Made by a program: the position numbers and the translations under genes | Assembly (NCBI GenBank): GCA_001275005.1 | Contig: JWZX01003204.1 | Location: forward strand, 1-28,525 | Reading direction: 5' to 3' | Origin: Chrysochromulina tobinii | Lineage: Eukaryota; Haptophyta; Prymnesiales; Chrysochromulinaceae | DNA length: 28,525 bases | Notes under the pieces: generated by a model | Told to the model about the DNA's origin: nothing | Databases searched by the model: none | What the model saw: only the letters and a program-made list of their open reading frames with translations | Shown here: piece by piece, positions 1 to 11,500 of the stretch | How positions within the stretch are numbered: the stretch's first letter is position 1 | Layout: each line of letters opens with the position of its first letter

Positions 1-134
1 CTCATCACTAACGACCCCCCTCATCACGAATGACCCCCGACGACTCTCCCGTTGCACCTCACCTCTCCATCACACAAACCACCTCTTCCCCTTGTGAACC
101 TCTCCCCCCCCTTCCCCTTCCCTTCCCTTTGCAG
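1..134 (+). other. 3' part of an intron in the formin gene
   Basis: The stretch ends in a long pyrimidine tract followed by GCAG at 131-134, a good 3' splice site. The FH2 domain begins immediately after it (PLHWSRVPPAKV). The reading frame stays open upstream, but the peptide there is Pro/Leu/Ser junk typical of a translated pyrimidine tract. The first 45 bases hold two imperfect copies of a CTCATCAC...GACCCCC unit. The donor site lies outside the window. Confidence 0.75.
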
Positions 135-3100
135 CCCGCTGCACTGGAGCCGCGTGCCTCCCGCCAAGGTCCCATCCACCGTCTGGGCCACCGTCTGGGC
201 GGAGGAGTTTGCCATCTCAGAGCCCAGATCACCTCGCTCGCCCAAGTCAAAGGACCCCACAGAAGCTGGGCTTGCCAGCGCGGCCTCGATGACCAACACG
301 ACGGCCGCAAACACCTCGCCGACGTCCGCCGCGGTGGCCAACCCTCATACGCTCGCCAAGATGAGCGATCTCAACCTGATCGAGCTCGAAAAGGTCTTCG
401 GCCTCCCCCCAAAGCCCGACCCAAAGTCCGAGCGGAGCGCGGCCGACGCGGCCGACGGCGGTGCGGCCGACGCCAACGGGCTGGTGACTCCAAAGGTCCC
501 ACAGCCGCTGAAGAGGAGGGGCTCGGGCGGCGGCTCGGGCGGCGTCGCTACTGTGACCCTGCTGAGTGCGCAGCGGAGCAACAACGTGGAGATTGCACTG
601 ACGCGATTGCGGCTGAGCGTGCAGCAGATTATGGATGCCATCAGCAGTCCGACGGGCGCCGACGGCGGGCTGCTGCCTCGCCTGGCCAATGCCGAGACGC
701 TCGGCGCGCTGCTCGCGATGATGCCAACGGCCGAGGAGCTCGACCTCATCCGAGGCCACGTGTCAAGCAAGGGCACCGCGGGCCTGGCGCGTGTGGAGCG
801 CTTCTTCCTGGCCGTGTGTGAGATGGGGGCGGAGCTGAGTGGGGGCATGGGTCTCCTCGGCGCTGAGAGTGGGGCGAGCGACGATGCGACCAAGGGCGAC
901 GCGGAGACGCGGGAGGGCTCTGAGGAGCAGGTTGGTCGGGAGGTTGTTGATGGGGGCAATGGCGCTGGTGCCACTGCCGCCACGCTGCCGCCGCTCGTGC
1001 CTTCGGCCACGGTCGTACGCACAGTGGAGCAGCGTCTCAGGGCGATGCAGGTGACGCTTGACTTTGACGAGAAGTGCGCCTCACTCGCCGCGGCATGCCT
1101 CACGCTCCGTGAGGCATGCCGGCAGGTGCGCAGCTCGGATAAGTTGCGCCAGCTGCTCCAGATTGTTCTCGGGATCGGAAACTATCTCAACGGCTCGTCC
1201 GCCCGCGGTGGCGCGTGCGGCTTCCGCCTGGAGGACCTGACGAAGCTCAAGGAGGTGCGCTCGGCGGACCTGAGCACGACACTGCTGAGCTACGTGGCCA
1301 AGATGCCGGCGGTGGCGGCCCCTGGATGGATCAAAGACCTCAAAGAAGTGCAGCTGCCGAGCATCGCCGCGGCGCGAGGGCTCGTAGTGAGTGAAGTGCA
1401 CCCTGAGCTGACTCACATGCAGCAGCAGTTTGCGCTCGTGCAGCGTGCGCTTGCGGCGCTCGAAGCGCACGCTGAGAAGGCAACTGAGAAGGCAGGCGAG
1501 GAGGGGGGCGCTCGCAACGGCGCTCGCTACGCGGCGGCGGCGGCGGCGGCGGCAGCGGCGGAGATGGAGCGGCGCATGTCCGAAGCAACGCCGGTCGCGA
1601 AACCACCAAAGCCGTCGACGGAGGACTCGCTGCGCGTCTTCCTCGCGTACTTTGTCGCCGAGAAGCAGCCGAAGCTCGAGGCGCTCACGGCGGACGTGGT
1701 GGCGATGGAGAGTGACTTCAAGGCACTTTGCAGCTGGTTCGCGGAGCCGCCGACGGCGACGGCAGAGAGCACCTTCGGACCCATCGCCACCTTTGTGCAA
1801 GCGCTCGAGCAGGCGAATGCGGACAACGTCAAGGCGGCCGAGAAGGAGAAGGCCAATGCGAAGTTGAAGCGGCAATCGCTCGGACTCCTTGGCCGAGTCG
1901 CTTCCAAATTCTCCACACCCTCAGCTGCGATGGCAAACGAGTCTTCGTCGGCCACGCCCCCCGCCTCGGGCGCCGCCTCGACGGCTCGCAGCCGGCGCTC
2001 GCTTTCTGGAGCCGCAGCGCCCACCGAGAAGAAGCCCGAGGCGGGGGTCGTCCTGAATGAGCTGCAGCAAGCTCTCAATCGCGGCAGCTCGGGCCTTCGT
2101 CGCGTCAGCAGCTTCCGGCCCGACGGAGAGATCATCAATCACGAGACGACCGACGGTATCACAGCCGAGAGCGCCTCGTACGAGACCAACTATGCTTCCG
2201 GCGGCGTCCCCGCAGAGGAAGGCATCGGGCGGCTCCATCGAAGCTCCTCTCTCCCAGCCGACGGAGGCCTCGGTTGGCGCTCGAAGAGCTTCGAGGACAG
2301 CCAGGGGGTGGACGAGGAGACACCGTGGAGCACACTAGGCAGCCTCAAACCGAGCGAGATCAAGTCCAAGCGAGCCTCCTTCTCGCGCACTACGGTCGAC
2401 AGACCTTCGTCTCGCGCGTCCTCATCTCTACAGTCGACAGCGGTCGACGATGGCGTCGCCGCGAGAGACAGCAATGGCGATGGCGATGGCGACAGTCACT
2501 CGCATGGCGACCGTTACTCGCGGCCGTTACATGGCGACAGTCACTCCCGGAGTCCAGCTGACGCTCCAGACTTGCGCAAGGCCGCCCCTGGACCTCCACC
2601 TGCACCTCCGGCTCCTCCTCCACCACCACCACGGTCATCCAAGGCGAGCGTGGTTCCTTCACAGGTTTCTTCACATGGACCTCCACCCGCGCCAGGACGA
2701 CCTGGACAACCTCCGCGCAAGGCGAGCGCGTCCGGCCCCCTGCAAGGCTCCCTGCAAGGCACTGGAGCGGCTGCGCGCCGTGCTGCCTCTCCATCGAGCA
2801 CTCCTCCCGCATTGGTGACGCCGGCCGCCGCCTCTTGGTTGCAGCAGAGGGCTGCCACACTGGGCGAGCCCGAACGAATGCCCGAACCACTCGCCGAACC
2901 ACCCGCCGAACTTCTTGCCGAACCACTCGCCGAACCAGGAGGCATGTCGCCCGCCATCATAGAGAACATCATGTCGCCTGCCGATGCCGCTGCTGATGCC
3001 GCTGCTGATGCCGCTGCTGATGCCGCCCATCAGCGCCGGCTCGAGCTCCAAGCGCTTGGACTTCCTAAGTCCAAGAACTCTCGCGCTGCGTCCGGACATG

Positions 3101-3495
3101 CGGACAGCCCACCTGCGCCCGCATCCGTTGCACGGGCTCGGACTCCGAGTGCACCCCAAGCACAGCTGAAATGGACCCTCAAGGCAGAGCAGGCCGTGGC
3201 CTTCGAAGAGGAGTCACCGCGTCCCCCGCCTCCAGGGGTGACGTCCCCCCCCACTAATCGGGACGCGGCCAAAACGGGGGTCCGTCACTTGGAGGCCGCA
3301 CGGCCGGAGGACGACGAGTTGAAGAATGGATCGCCCAACCAAAGGCGCGTCGCTTCCTTGGACAAGGGAGCCTCGCCCGGCGACGCGAACAGCCCTTCAT
3401 GGGACAGCATGAAGCGCAAATACGATGAGAGCATGAAGCGGGTAGCAATCCCACTCAAGGGTCCCGGTGGAGAGGACGAGTGCTCGATCTCATGA
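135..3495 (+). CDS. Formin (FH2-domain protein), 3' exon, partial at 5' end
   Basis: Formins nucleate and processively elongate unbranched actin filaments. The FH2 domain caps the barbed end as a dimer. The exon opens within the FH2 start (LHW..VPPAKVPSTVWA, then LIELEKVFGLPP) and continues through RSNNVEIALTRLRLS, an LP-x-AEELDLIRGH-like segment and the FH2 hallmark GNYLNGSSARGGACGF-RLEDLTKLKEVRSAD at about 1169-1290. It ends near 1860 with the helical tail (FLAYFVAEKQPKLEALTADV). The remaining ~540 residues are low complexity: a proline run (GPPPAPPAPPPPPP, about 2587-2630), AEPLAEPP repeats and ADAA repeats, ending in a basic segment and the stop at 3493-3495. Any N-terminal targeting domain and the normal FH1 would lie in upstream exons not present here. 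An Ala run (about 1531-1560) interrupts the FH2 distal part. The FH2 assignment is firm; subclass is not determinable. Confidence 0.9.
2877..3030 (+). repeat. In-frame minisatellites in the formin C-terminal tail
   Basis: Two adjacent coding repeats. An imperfect 12-18 bp unit (CGAACCACTCGC-like) encodes AEPLAEPPAE at about 2877-2940. A 12-bp unit (GATGCCGCTGCT) encodes repeated ADAA at about 2980-3030. Both keep the frame open. Confidence 0.8.
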
Positions 3496-3894
3496 GAGGA
3501 ACTGCCGCGCGGTTGCATACGTATTGAGCATGGGGTACCGGGTGCGCCGTGCTGTCGGCCAACTATCTGCAGGGCTATGGAGGCCCTGTGTGAGTCCACC
3601 TTCTACGTAGTAAGTGATGCACGTGTCCGCGTCTGCGCTAGGGTCTCCCTACTGCGGCGTTAACTGTACCCAGTACCGTACAGTACATTTGGGCATGCTC
3701 ATATTGGGGGGGCGCATGGGGGTACCGGTAGCACGTCGATTTGGTTTCGGCAGGTGGCTGGTCGGGAGTACTTTGTGTCGGTGTATAGACAGCATTGCGG
3801 GGACAGTATGTCTCAAGCAAGCAGGTTAGTTAGTCGAAACGACACAAGTAACTGTTGATATGGTGCTACAAAAACGCCGAGTTGGGCACTTTTT
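3496..3894. other. Intergenic region between formin and glycosyltransferase genes
   Basis: About 400 bp, visibly less GC-rich than the flanking exons. It should hold the formin 3' UTR and the promoter/5' UTR of the next gene. It contains a GTACC/GTACCGTAC/GTAC cluster at 3666-3686. A small open frame at 3614-3829 has no protein-like features. No RNA gene seen. Confidence 0.6.
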
Positions 3895-5909
3895 ATGGAC
3901 GTCAGCCCTGAGCTTGCGACGCCGGCGGCGGACAGTGCACTGGCCTATTGGACAGGTAACGATGGGGCGTGGTGGTATGCCCAGCTCACCGGCAGCAGAA
4001 ACCTTCCTTTATCATTCTGGCTGCTGCAGGCCGCCGGCCTCTTGGTGCTTGGCCTCATCACGTGGGCCGTGAGCAGCTTTTGGCAGCGCCACATGGACGA
4101 TCGCGTAGGCTGGGCGGTCGACCGCTATCTGGATGCGACCGAATTGCTGTCGCGCCCACTGGACCGCGCGGTCCGCTGTGCGTCGCCGCGGATTGCAAGC
4201 GCCATCCACCGCCGCCTGCCCGAGCATTTGCAGTCGGCCGAGGCGCAGTGGCGCCTCATCTTCCTCGGCGTGTGCGTGCTGAGCATTTGGTTGATGGCGC
4301 TGCAGCACGCGAGCAACGCCTTTGGCGCCGCCGTCTCCAAGGGCCTTCACCGCACCGAGCTGCCCACGCTCGCGCTCGGTGCGGCGCGCGCGCGATGGGG
4401 CTGCGCGCTCGTGCGCCCTGAAGACGGCGTCCTGTCGCAGTGGCTGGCTAGTCTACCCTTGGAGGCGAGCAGCTGGCTGCTGGAGCCTGAGGTGCAGCGC
4501 GCGTGGGCCGACGATGCGCCGCGGTGGCGCGCGGCCTCGTCGCACGCATGCCGCGAGGGTAGCGCATGGGAGCTCGGGAGAGCTCTCCTCTGGCCTCATC
4601 GACTGCGTCCCGCCGCCGCCGCTGCCGCCGATCGTCGTGCTTCTTCCGAGGAGACGAGCGCGGCGGCGGCGGCGGACGCGGCGGCGGCGGATGCACGCGC
4701 AGTCGATGGTGTGCTTCACGCTGCCCGTCACGTGCGAATGATGCTGGTGAGCGCGCCACTGCAAGCGGGTGCGGCCTTCGCCTCATGGCACCTGTGGGGT
4801 CTGTACGGGGCGAGCGTGACCGTCATCCTGGGCACATTCTGCCCGACGCTGCTCGCTCACTCGACGCTCCTCACAAGTGACGCGCCCGCCGCGCTGCTCT
4901 TGCATGCTTCCCTCTGGGCACTCTGGACGGCAACGCATGCCACCTCGGCCTCTGTGTACGTGCTGTGCGCCCTCGCCTTCTCCGTACTCCTCGGATTGCT
5001 CTTGTGCTGTGGGCCGCTGGCGGCAGGCATCGCCCCAGCCATTGGCTGCATGCTCGTCGCACGCGCTCTCGGCGCACTGTGCAGTGGAGTGGCAATGGCT
5101 CCGCGCCTTACCGACGAGACCCAGTCTTTGGGCGCCGGCGAGGCCGCAAGGCGCTTGGGACGGCGCTTGGCCAGTTGGCTCGTGTCCGTCAGCTGGCGTG
5201 CCGCGCTGCTTCTGGCAGTTCTGGTGCCGTGGGCCACCGGCGCCGTTGTGACCACCATGCATGGGCAGACCAAGCGCCGTACCGAGCACCCGGACGCACC
5301 GAGCCCAGACGCGGAGATCGCGGAGATTTGGGCGCGTGCGATGCGTCGGCTGCATCTTGCTGCTGGTGACTCGGCTGCCAACAAGCCAGCCACCAGCACG
5401 CCAGCTACAGCATCGAAGCCGCGCAAGGGGGGAGGAAAGCGGCACGAGAGCGGAGGCACACCGTCGGCATTCGACAGCGCGACGACGCCCAGCTCGGCGC
5501 CCAAGGCGACGACACAGCCGTCGTCGATCGCGACGCTCCTCGTATCCCTCGCTGAGGCGTTGGACTCCACCACGCTGCTCTCGCCCCTGCTCCTCAGCCT
5601 CGCGACGCATCACGCCGCTGCGATCGTCGAGCTTGCTGGAAGCGGCGCCGGAAGCGGCGCTGGAAGCGGCGGTGGAAGCGGCCCCGCCGTATCGAGAGGC
5701 GAGTGGGGCTTGCCTCCCGATGCAATAGGCGCCGTGGTGGGCGCGCACACGAGCACCGCCTACTTATCCGGTCGCTTTGCGATGCGCTCGGAGCTCTTTG
5801 GGGCTTCACACCGACGGATGCTCCACGATGGCAGCGGTAACAGCTCACCTGATGCTGTGAAGAGCTCTTCAGGCTTCATTGACGCCTTCGCCGATGCCGC
5901 CTTGGCCTT

Positions 5910-5943
<34 letters not shown>

Positions 5944-8072
5944 ACCGACGCCGCCTTTGCCGATGCCGACGCCCTCGCTCACTTCCACCTGACTGCTGCA
6001 CTGCTCAAGACGCCGCCGAGCACCTTCTATTTTTGGTTGTTGCTGCTCCTCGCCGCGCTGCGCCGGCCAGTCGCCGTGCTGCTTGATGCGAGTGGGCTCG
6101 CTGAGCGCCTTCGGACTGCCGATGTGCGCGTCTGGGTGCGTCGGCAGTACTCAACGCTCGCGGTACGCTCGGAGTGGCAACGCAAGGTCGACGCCGCATT
6201 CACAGGCCTGATGCAGCGCAGGCGTGAAGTCATGCAGAAGCGTCTTGAGGAGCGCCGTAACGAGCGCCGTCACCGCCGCACCACCACCGGCGACGGCGCG
6301 CACGGCAGCAACAGCACGGGTGACGAGGGCGGCAGCAGCGAGGGCGCCGGTTCGTCAACGGCCGAGGCGGAGGAGGATGAGTGGTCTCTGTTCACACACG
6401 AATGGACCGTCCGTTCATGGGCCGCCCGATCTCTTTGGCTAGTGTACCGGACCGCGCCGTGTTGGGCGATCGGGGCGAGCTACTTGATGGTGCTGGGCAC
6501 AGGTGCCCCTCTAATTGCCACTCTGATTGCCACTCTGATTGCCTCCCTAATTGCATCCCAATTCCTCTAATGACCACTGATGACCACTGATGACCACTGA
6601 TGACCTCCCTAATTGCCTCCCAATTCCTCTGGGCACAGGTGCCCCTCCCGCGATCGGCCATCGCCTCCTCGTCGCCGCCTACCCAGCTGCCTACATTCTG
6701 CTGGGCGCGCTGGGGATGCTCGCGACCGACGCACGACGTCACCCTTCCACGCAGCCCGCTCTGCTCGCCCTCGTCGTGCTGCTCGGGCTCACTCACGTCT
6801 TGGAGAGCCTCGGCACGCATCCCGACTACGTGGCCTACTTCGGGCCGATTGCGGGGAGCAAGGCACACGGCCGACTTCCATCTGCTCGGCGACTCGTCTG
6901 ACGGCGGGCAGGATGTTCCTAATTTGGAGCGCTGGCTCCAATTGCATGCTGAGCCGTTGGAGCCCGCGTACCTCGCGTACTGTGGGGAAGACTCGCCGTA
7001 CGCTCGCGCCGTGCATGCACGCCGCCTGCCCGCGCTTCCTAATTTGGGCTGCCCCTCGTCTGACGAACCCTTTGACTACCAGCCGCCGAGGCTCGAGCCG
7101 AGGCAGGAGGCTGCCGACGTGCCGCGCCTGCCCCAACGGCGAGCGGGCTCTCAATACTCGACGGGGACGAGTCCGCCGACGGCGACGGCGGAGGCCGGAG
7201 AGGCGGCCGAGGAAGTTGTGGAGGCTGTGGAGGCTGTGGAGGCTGTGGAAGCTGTGGAGGCTGTGGAAGCTGTGGAAGCTGTGGAAGCTGTGGAAGCTGT
7301 GGAAGCTGTGGAAGCTGTGGAAGCTGTGGAAGCTGTGGAAGCTGTGGAAGCTGACACGGTCGAGGCGGCCCAAGTGATCCCGGGCGCCGTGACGGGCGAT
7401 GAGTCGGCCGAGACGGTCAAGGCGGCATCGGCGGCATCGGCGGCGGAGGCTGAGGAGGTGCTCAACGTGCCCGCAGCGCCAGTCACGGCGCTATCGGCCT
7501 TCACGGCAGCGCAGGAGGCGGCCCTCGCCGAGACGAAACGGTTGCTACTCCGCGCCTCGCGCGCCCGACACGGCGCGCCCGACACGGCGCTCGTGGCGAG
7601 GCGCAGCGAGCTCGAGCTTGAGGCGGAGGCGGTGCTGCTGCCTGGGCTGTACTGCATCGAGGTCAACCAGCTGCATGGCCTCTCGAGCTCACTCCGAGGT
7701 CCGTGGACGGATATCGCCGAGGGGACGTACCAGCTGCTCCGGCAGGAGGGTCTGCACACGCGGCGGCTCGCCTCCGCCCTGCGCTTTGCGAGGCTGTGTG
7801 CGCTCCTGCGCAGGCTGCCTCCCGTCGGCAGTGCGGGTGGGACCATCCTCGCATGGCGCCTGAGTGCCGACGAACTCGCCATCGCCACCGACGAGGCGCC
7901 CGCGGAGCTGATTGCGAGCGACCGGCTCACTCCAGGCATGCGTCGGCAGCAGGAGCAGCTGCTCGTGCACGTGCTGCGATCTTTTGGGCTCGAGGGCGTC
8001 GAGGGCGTGCAGCTCGAGCGCAGGAGGAAAAGGCCGAAGAGGAAGGACAAGAAGAGGACCAGGCTGACTTAG
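3895..8072 (+). CDS. Multi-pass GT-C glycosyltransferase, PMT_2/ArnT-like (GT39 superfamily), with an apparent 1-nt frameshift
   Basis: Probable lipid-linked-sugar-dependent glycosyltransferase of the ER/Golgi membrane. Exons are 3895-6502 and 6639-8072; the total is one base more than a multiple of three. ATG 3895 is the first in frame. Membrane segments are seen near residues 41-62 and 120-138, then a cluster from about 280 to 400, and again either side of the intron. Family landmarks in order: [16 protein letters not shown] (about 154-169), in the position of the DE-x-H-x-x-x-G first-loop motif with Glu155 kept; [15 protein letters not shown], matching the HPPL-x-x-x-LAALPL stretch; [20 protein letters not shown] and [12 protein letters not shown], matching the lahs-x-LvTtD motif; and in exon 2 [13 protein letters not shown] followed, after a frame change, by [13 protein letters not shown], matching the SNLDWGQD motif (Trp replaced by Gly). 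Low-complexity insertions (Ala, Asp-Ala, Glu-Ala-Val) enlarge it to about 1346 residues. Superfamily is reasonably sure; substrate unknown. Confidence 0.75.
5917..5946 (+). repeat. GCCGAC hexamer repeat encoding Asp-Ala
   Basis: A short in-frame run of GACGCC/GCCGAC units in the glycosyltransferase gene encodes [11 protein letters not shown], within a longer Ala/Asp-rich luminal or cytoplasmic loop. Confidence 0.8.
6503..6638 (+). other. Intron of the glycosyltransferase gene, flanked by 19-bp direct repeats
   Basis: Donor GT at 6503, acceptor AG at 6637-6638. Splicing gives ACA-G|GT-GCC (Thr-Gly-Ala) and restores the membrane helix. The 19-mer CTGGGCACAGGTGCCCCTC occurs at 6493-6511 and again at 6629-6647, so the 136-nt spacing equals the intron length. 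The interior holds repeated CTGATTGCCA and TGATGACCAC units. Retention would give stop codons. Confidence 0.85.
7212..7355 (+). repeat. 9-bp minisatellite (GAAGCTGTG)n encoding Glu-Ala-Val
   Basis: Fourteen perfect or near-perfect GARGCTGTG units run from 7221 to 7346, flanked by degenerate units. They encode an uninterrupted EAV tract in the C-terminal part of the glycosyltransferase. The first units carry GAG, the later ones GAA, so the array has expanded from one side. Confidence 0.9.
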
Positions 8073-8546
8073 TGGTGGCAACATCGGCGTGCTTGCGTCC
8101 GTTCCAGGCGTCTACGTCTCTCGTCACGTTCACGTTCACGTTCACGTGAATTTGCCATCACGGCGAGATGTTCACAACCACCGGCCCCGTGGAGACACAC
8201 GCGTGGAGGGCGCAGACCTACGTGTCTCGTCTAGTACGACCTCCTTCGAAATCGTTTCGAGAATACTTTTTCGTCCAGCTCGGTACTGGGCCTAAGTATC
8301 CACGTCATATATCATTTCCTTTCAGCGTAGACATGAGTTTAGACGAGAGTTTTCACACATATCAGAGTCGAGTGGACCGGGGAAACTGTGAACTAATCGT
8401 TGCGTCGCGTGGTGCACGAATTAAGTGCACGAACTCAACACGTTGTGCACGTTGGGTATGTCATTATACGGGCGCAAAAAACCGCCGGCCTGTCCTGTAA
8501 AGCCGACGCGTCACGGTCTTCTTTTCCGTACCGTAGCGTACCGTAC
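8073..8546. other. Convergent intergenic region
   Basis: This holds the 3' ends of the glycosyltransferase (+) and the TMEM131-like gene (-), 474 bp. It includes about four tandem CGTTCA hexamers at 8126-8147 and a CCGTACCGTAGCGTACCGTAC cluster directly after the TMEM131-like stop. No coding potential or RNA gene recognised. Confidence 0.6.
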
Positions 8547-11500
8547 TCACCAGATGGAGTACCCCTTGAGGCCCATGCCGAGGCCCGTGCCGCCGCCCAC
8601 CGCCCGGCCTTGCGATCGCTCGCTGTCGGCGCCGCTGGGAGCCGCGCCAAAGGGGCTCCAGCCAGGCGCACCGCCCGGCGCCGCGTTGAACGCGCCGAGG
8701 CTGCTCGGAGCGCTTAGTTGAGCACCAAGGCTGGCCACTGGCGCTGGGTTGAGCGCGGGGCCGCCGACAGACACGAAGTGGGCGTTGGGGCTCAAGTCGG
8801 CGCTCATGTCGGCTGGGGCTGCCACGCCGTCCCATAGGTCGCGCAGGCTGCCTCCGCCGAGTCCGCCGCCGAGTGCGCCGCCGAGTGCGCCGCCGAGTCC
8901 GCCGCCGAGGCTGCCACCGAGCACGTGGCCCCCACTCAAAAGACCGCCGCCGAGCGGCTGCGACGTGTGAACGCCGAGCGGCTGCGACGTGTGAACGCCG
9001 AGCGGCTGCGACGTGTGAACGCCGAGCGGCTGCGACGTGTGAACGCCGAGCGGCTGCGACGAGGCGTTGAGACGCGAGAGGTCCGATTGCCACACGTCAT
9101 CAGGCGCCATCCGATCGACGCTGTTGCTGCTGCTGCTGCTCAGGCCCATTCCGCCGCCCATGCCGCCGCCCATGCCGCCGCCCATGCCGCCACCCATGCC
9201 GCCGTCCATGTCGCCGCCCATGCCGCCGCCCTTGACGTCACCCATGCCGCCGCCCATGTCGCCGCCCTTGACGCCGCCCTTGACGCCGCCCTTGACGCCG
9301 CCCTTGACACCGCCCTTGACGCCGCTTTTGACTCCCGACTGGAGCCCTTGCGCCGCTGGTGCGCCGCCGCGCCCGAGCGATCCCCCGTGCGAGATCGCAA
9401 TTCGCGAGCTGTGGGAAAGAGGCGCCGCGTGGGCGCTGTGGTGGGCAGCGGGCGCATGGGCGTCGGCCAAGCCCTCGGGCGCGCGCTGTTGTGGGCGCGC
9501 TGTGCTGGGCGCACGCATCCGGAGCCGCTCCGCCTCGAGCTCCGCCGCGAGATCGAGCGTCCTCAAGCTGCCGCCGCCGCCGCCGTCGCTGCCGTCCCCT
9601 AGCGCGCTCCCGAAAAAGGTCTCGGCGTCGTTATGGGCATCGTTCTCCTCGTCGACGATCGCGGCCGCGGTGTGCTTCAAGGCGGAGGGCGGAGAGCTTG
9701 TGACGAACCCCATGGGCGGAGGGCCCACCTCCGCCGCCGCCGAGAGCGCGGCCGGCTTGTGACGACCCCCATGGGCCTCCGCGCCTGCGGACTCCTTTCC
9801 GATCCGATTCGGACGAGGGGCAGAGGGCCGGGGGGCCCCGAGCGCGACGCCGTGACGCGCCATGTTGGGCTCCGCACCCTCCGTCGCTCGCCGCTGGCGC
9901 GCCGCTTCCCGCGCAGCCTCGCGCTCCTCCGGCCGCACCCGCTCCCTCGCAGCGTGCTTCGCGTCGCGCGCGACCCGATCCGCCTCGCGGCGCGCCGCCT
10001 CGGCGTCCTTCCTAATTTGGATGGTCTGCGCCTCCGCCTCCTTCTCCGCCTCCTTCTCCGCCTCGAGCAGCTCGCGCAGCCGCCTCGCCTCCGCCTCCTT
10101 CACCTCCTTGGCCAGACGAAACTTCTCTTCGGCCTCGCAAAATCTGCGCTTCGCCTCGGCCGCCTCCTCCTCCTCGCGCTTGGCACGCGCCTCCGCCGCC
10201 ACAGCCTCCGCCTCGCGCATCCTCCGCTTCGCCTCAGCCTCCAGTCGTGCCTTCTCCTCGCGCTTGGCACGCGCCTCCGCCTCGGAAGCCTCCGCCTGCG
10301 CCCTCTGCTTCGCCTCAGCCTCGAGGCGCGCCTTCTCCTTGGCCGCGTGCGCCTCCGCCTCGGCGCGTCGCTTCGCCTCCATCTCAGCGACCACCTTGAG
10401 CTTCTCCGCCAGCGCCCACTCCTCCGCGGCTAACCTCTCTCGCTGGGCACGATCCGCCGCGGCAAGCCACTCGGCGTCGAGCTGCAGCGCGTCCACGACG
10501 CCCTCATCCATCAACGCCTTCACAGCCACATCGGCGATCGCCACGTCGGACACTATGCCCTCGGGCGGCGCCTTCACAGCCATCGGCGCCTTCACAGCCA
10601 CATCGGACACGATGCCCTCGGCCGGCGCCGCGGCCGCGGCCGCAGCCTTGGGGTGGGTGTCCCTGGGCGGCGCGTCCCTGGGCGGCGGCTCCTTTGCCGC
10701 CGCCGCCGCCTTGACCGCAGCCTTGTCTGCCTTGGTTGCCTTCTTCTTCTTCCCTTCCTCCCCCTCGCCGCCGTGGCTCGTCTCTCGCGTCACGAGTGTG
10801 GTTCCCGAGCGACCCGCCGGATGAGGGAGGCCGTCAGGTGCAGCTAAAGAGGCTCCCAAGCGAGCCATGGCCTCTTTGCTTGTCTCGACGGCTTTTGCTG
10901 CCGGCGGCTGCGCCGCCACCTTACCGCTCTCGTCGGCCACCGGCTCAGCAGCCTCGAGCTCGGCGGGACTCGACTTTTTGGCCACCTGTGAAAGCAAGTT
11001 CGCCATCCCATCCCTGGCTGATTTCAAGTTCATCCTATTGAGGCTCATCGACTCGCGCTGCGCCGCCTCGAGCTGCTCGGGGCTCAACCACGCCAGCGGA
11101 ACTGACGTCACCACCGCCTTCGACGCCGGGCGCACCGGCGACGCGGCCGCCGCCGCCGCCGCCGCCGCCGCCTTGGGAGCAGCAGTCGTTTGCTGCTCGG
11201 AGGGAGATCGGGGAGATCGAAGCGCCTCCGTCACCACGAACTGCACCATGATCCCAAAGAGGATGATGAGCACTGTGGCCGTGTGCCCCCGCTTGGTCTG
11301 CTCAGCCTCCGAGGCCCCCATCTTGGCGCGCCGCTCGGCCATGCAAGGCACGAGGAGCGCCGTCGGGATGGTCGCCACCACAGGCACGCGCGACGAGCCT
11401 GCGGACGAGTCGATGGCGAGGGTCAACATGAGCCGCGACACCTCGAAATCGGGCGTCCAGCGCAGCTTGATCGCCGCGGTGCCACCGCGCGCTGGGATGG

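Noticed and set aside
345-3600. Minus-strand open frames opposite the formin exon
   Set aside because: Composition is low-complexity Arg/Gly/Ser and tracks the codon bias of the opposite strand; no protein features.
3614-3829. 71-codon open frame in the first intergenic region
   Set aside because: Short, no homology-like motifs, spans the probable 3' UTR and promoter.
6600-6860. Start of the last glycosyltransferase frame at an ATG in the intron
   Set aside because: The upstream part of that frame is Ser/Arg/Pro nonsense, while another frame encodes conserved membrane segments there; only the part after about 6857 is real in this frame.
7212-7355. CRISPR-like or regulatory array
   Set aside because: A 9-bp coding minisatellite without spacers.
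8949-9061. CRISPR-like repeat array
   Set aside because: Contiguous 24-bp coding tandem repeat with no unique spacers, inside a eukaryotic gene.
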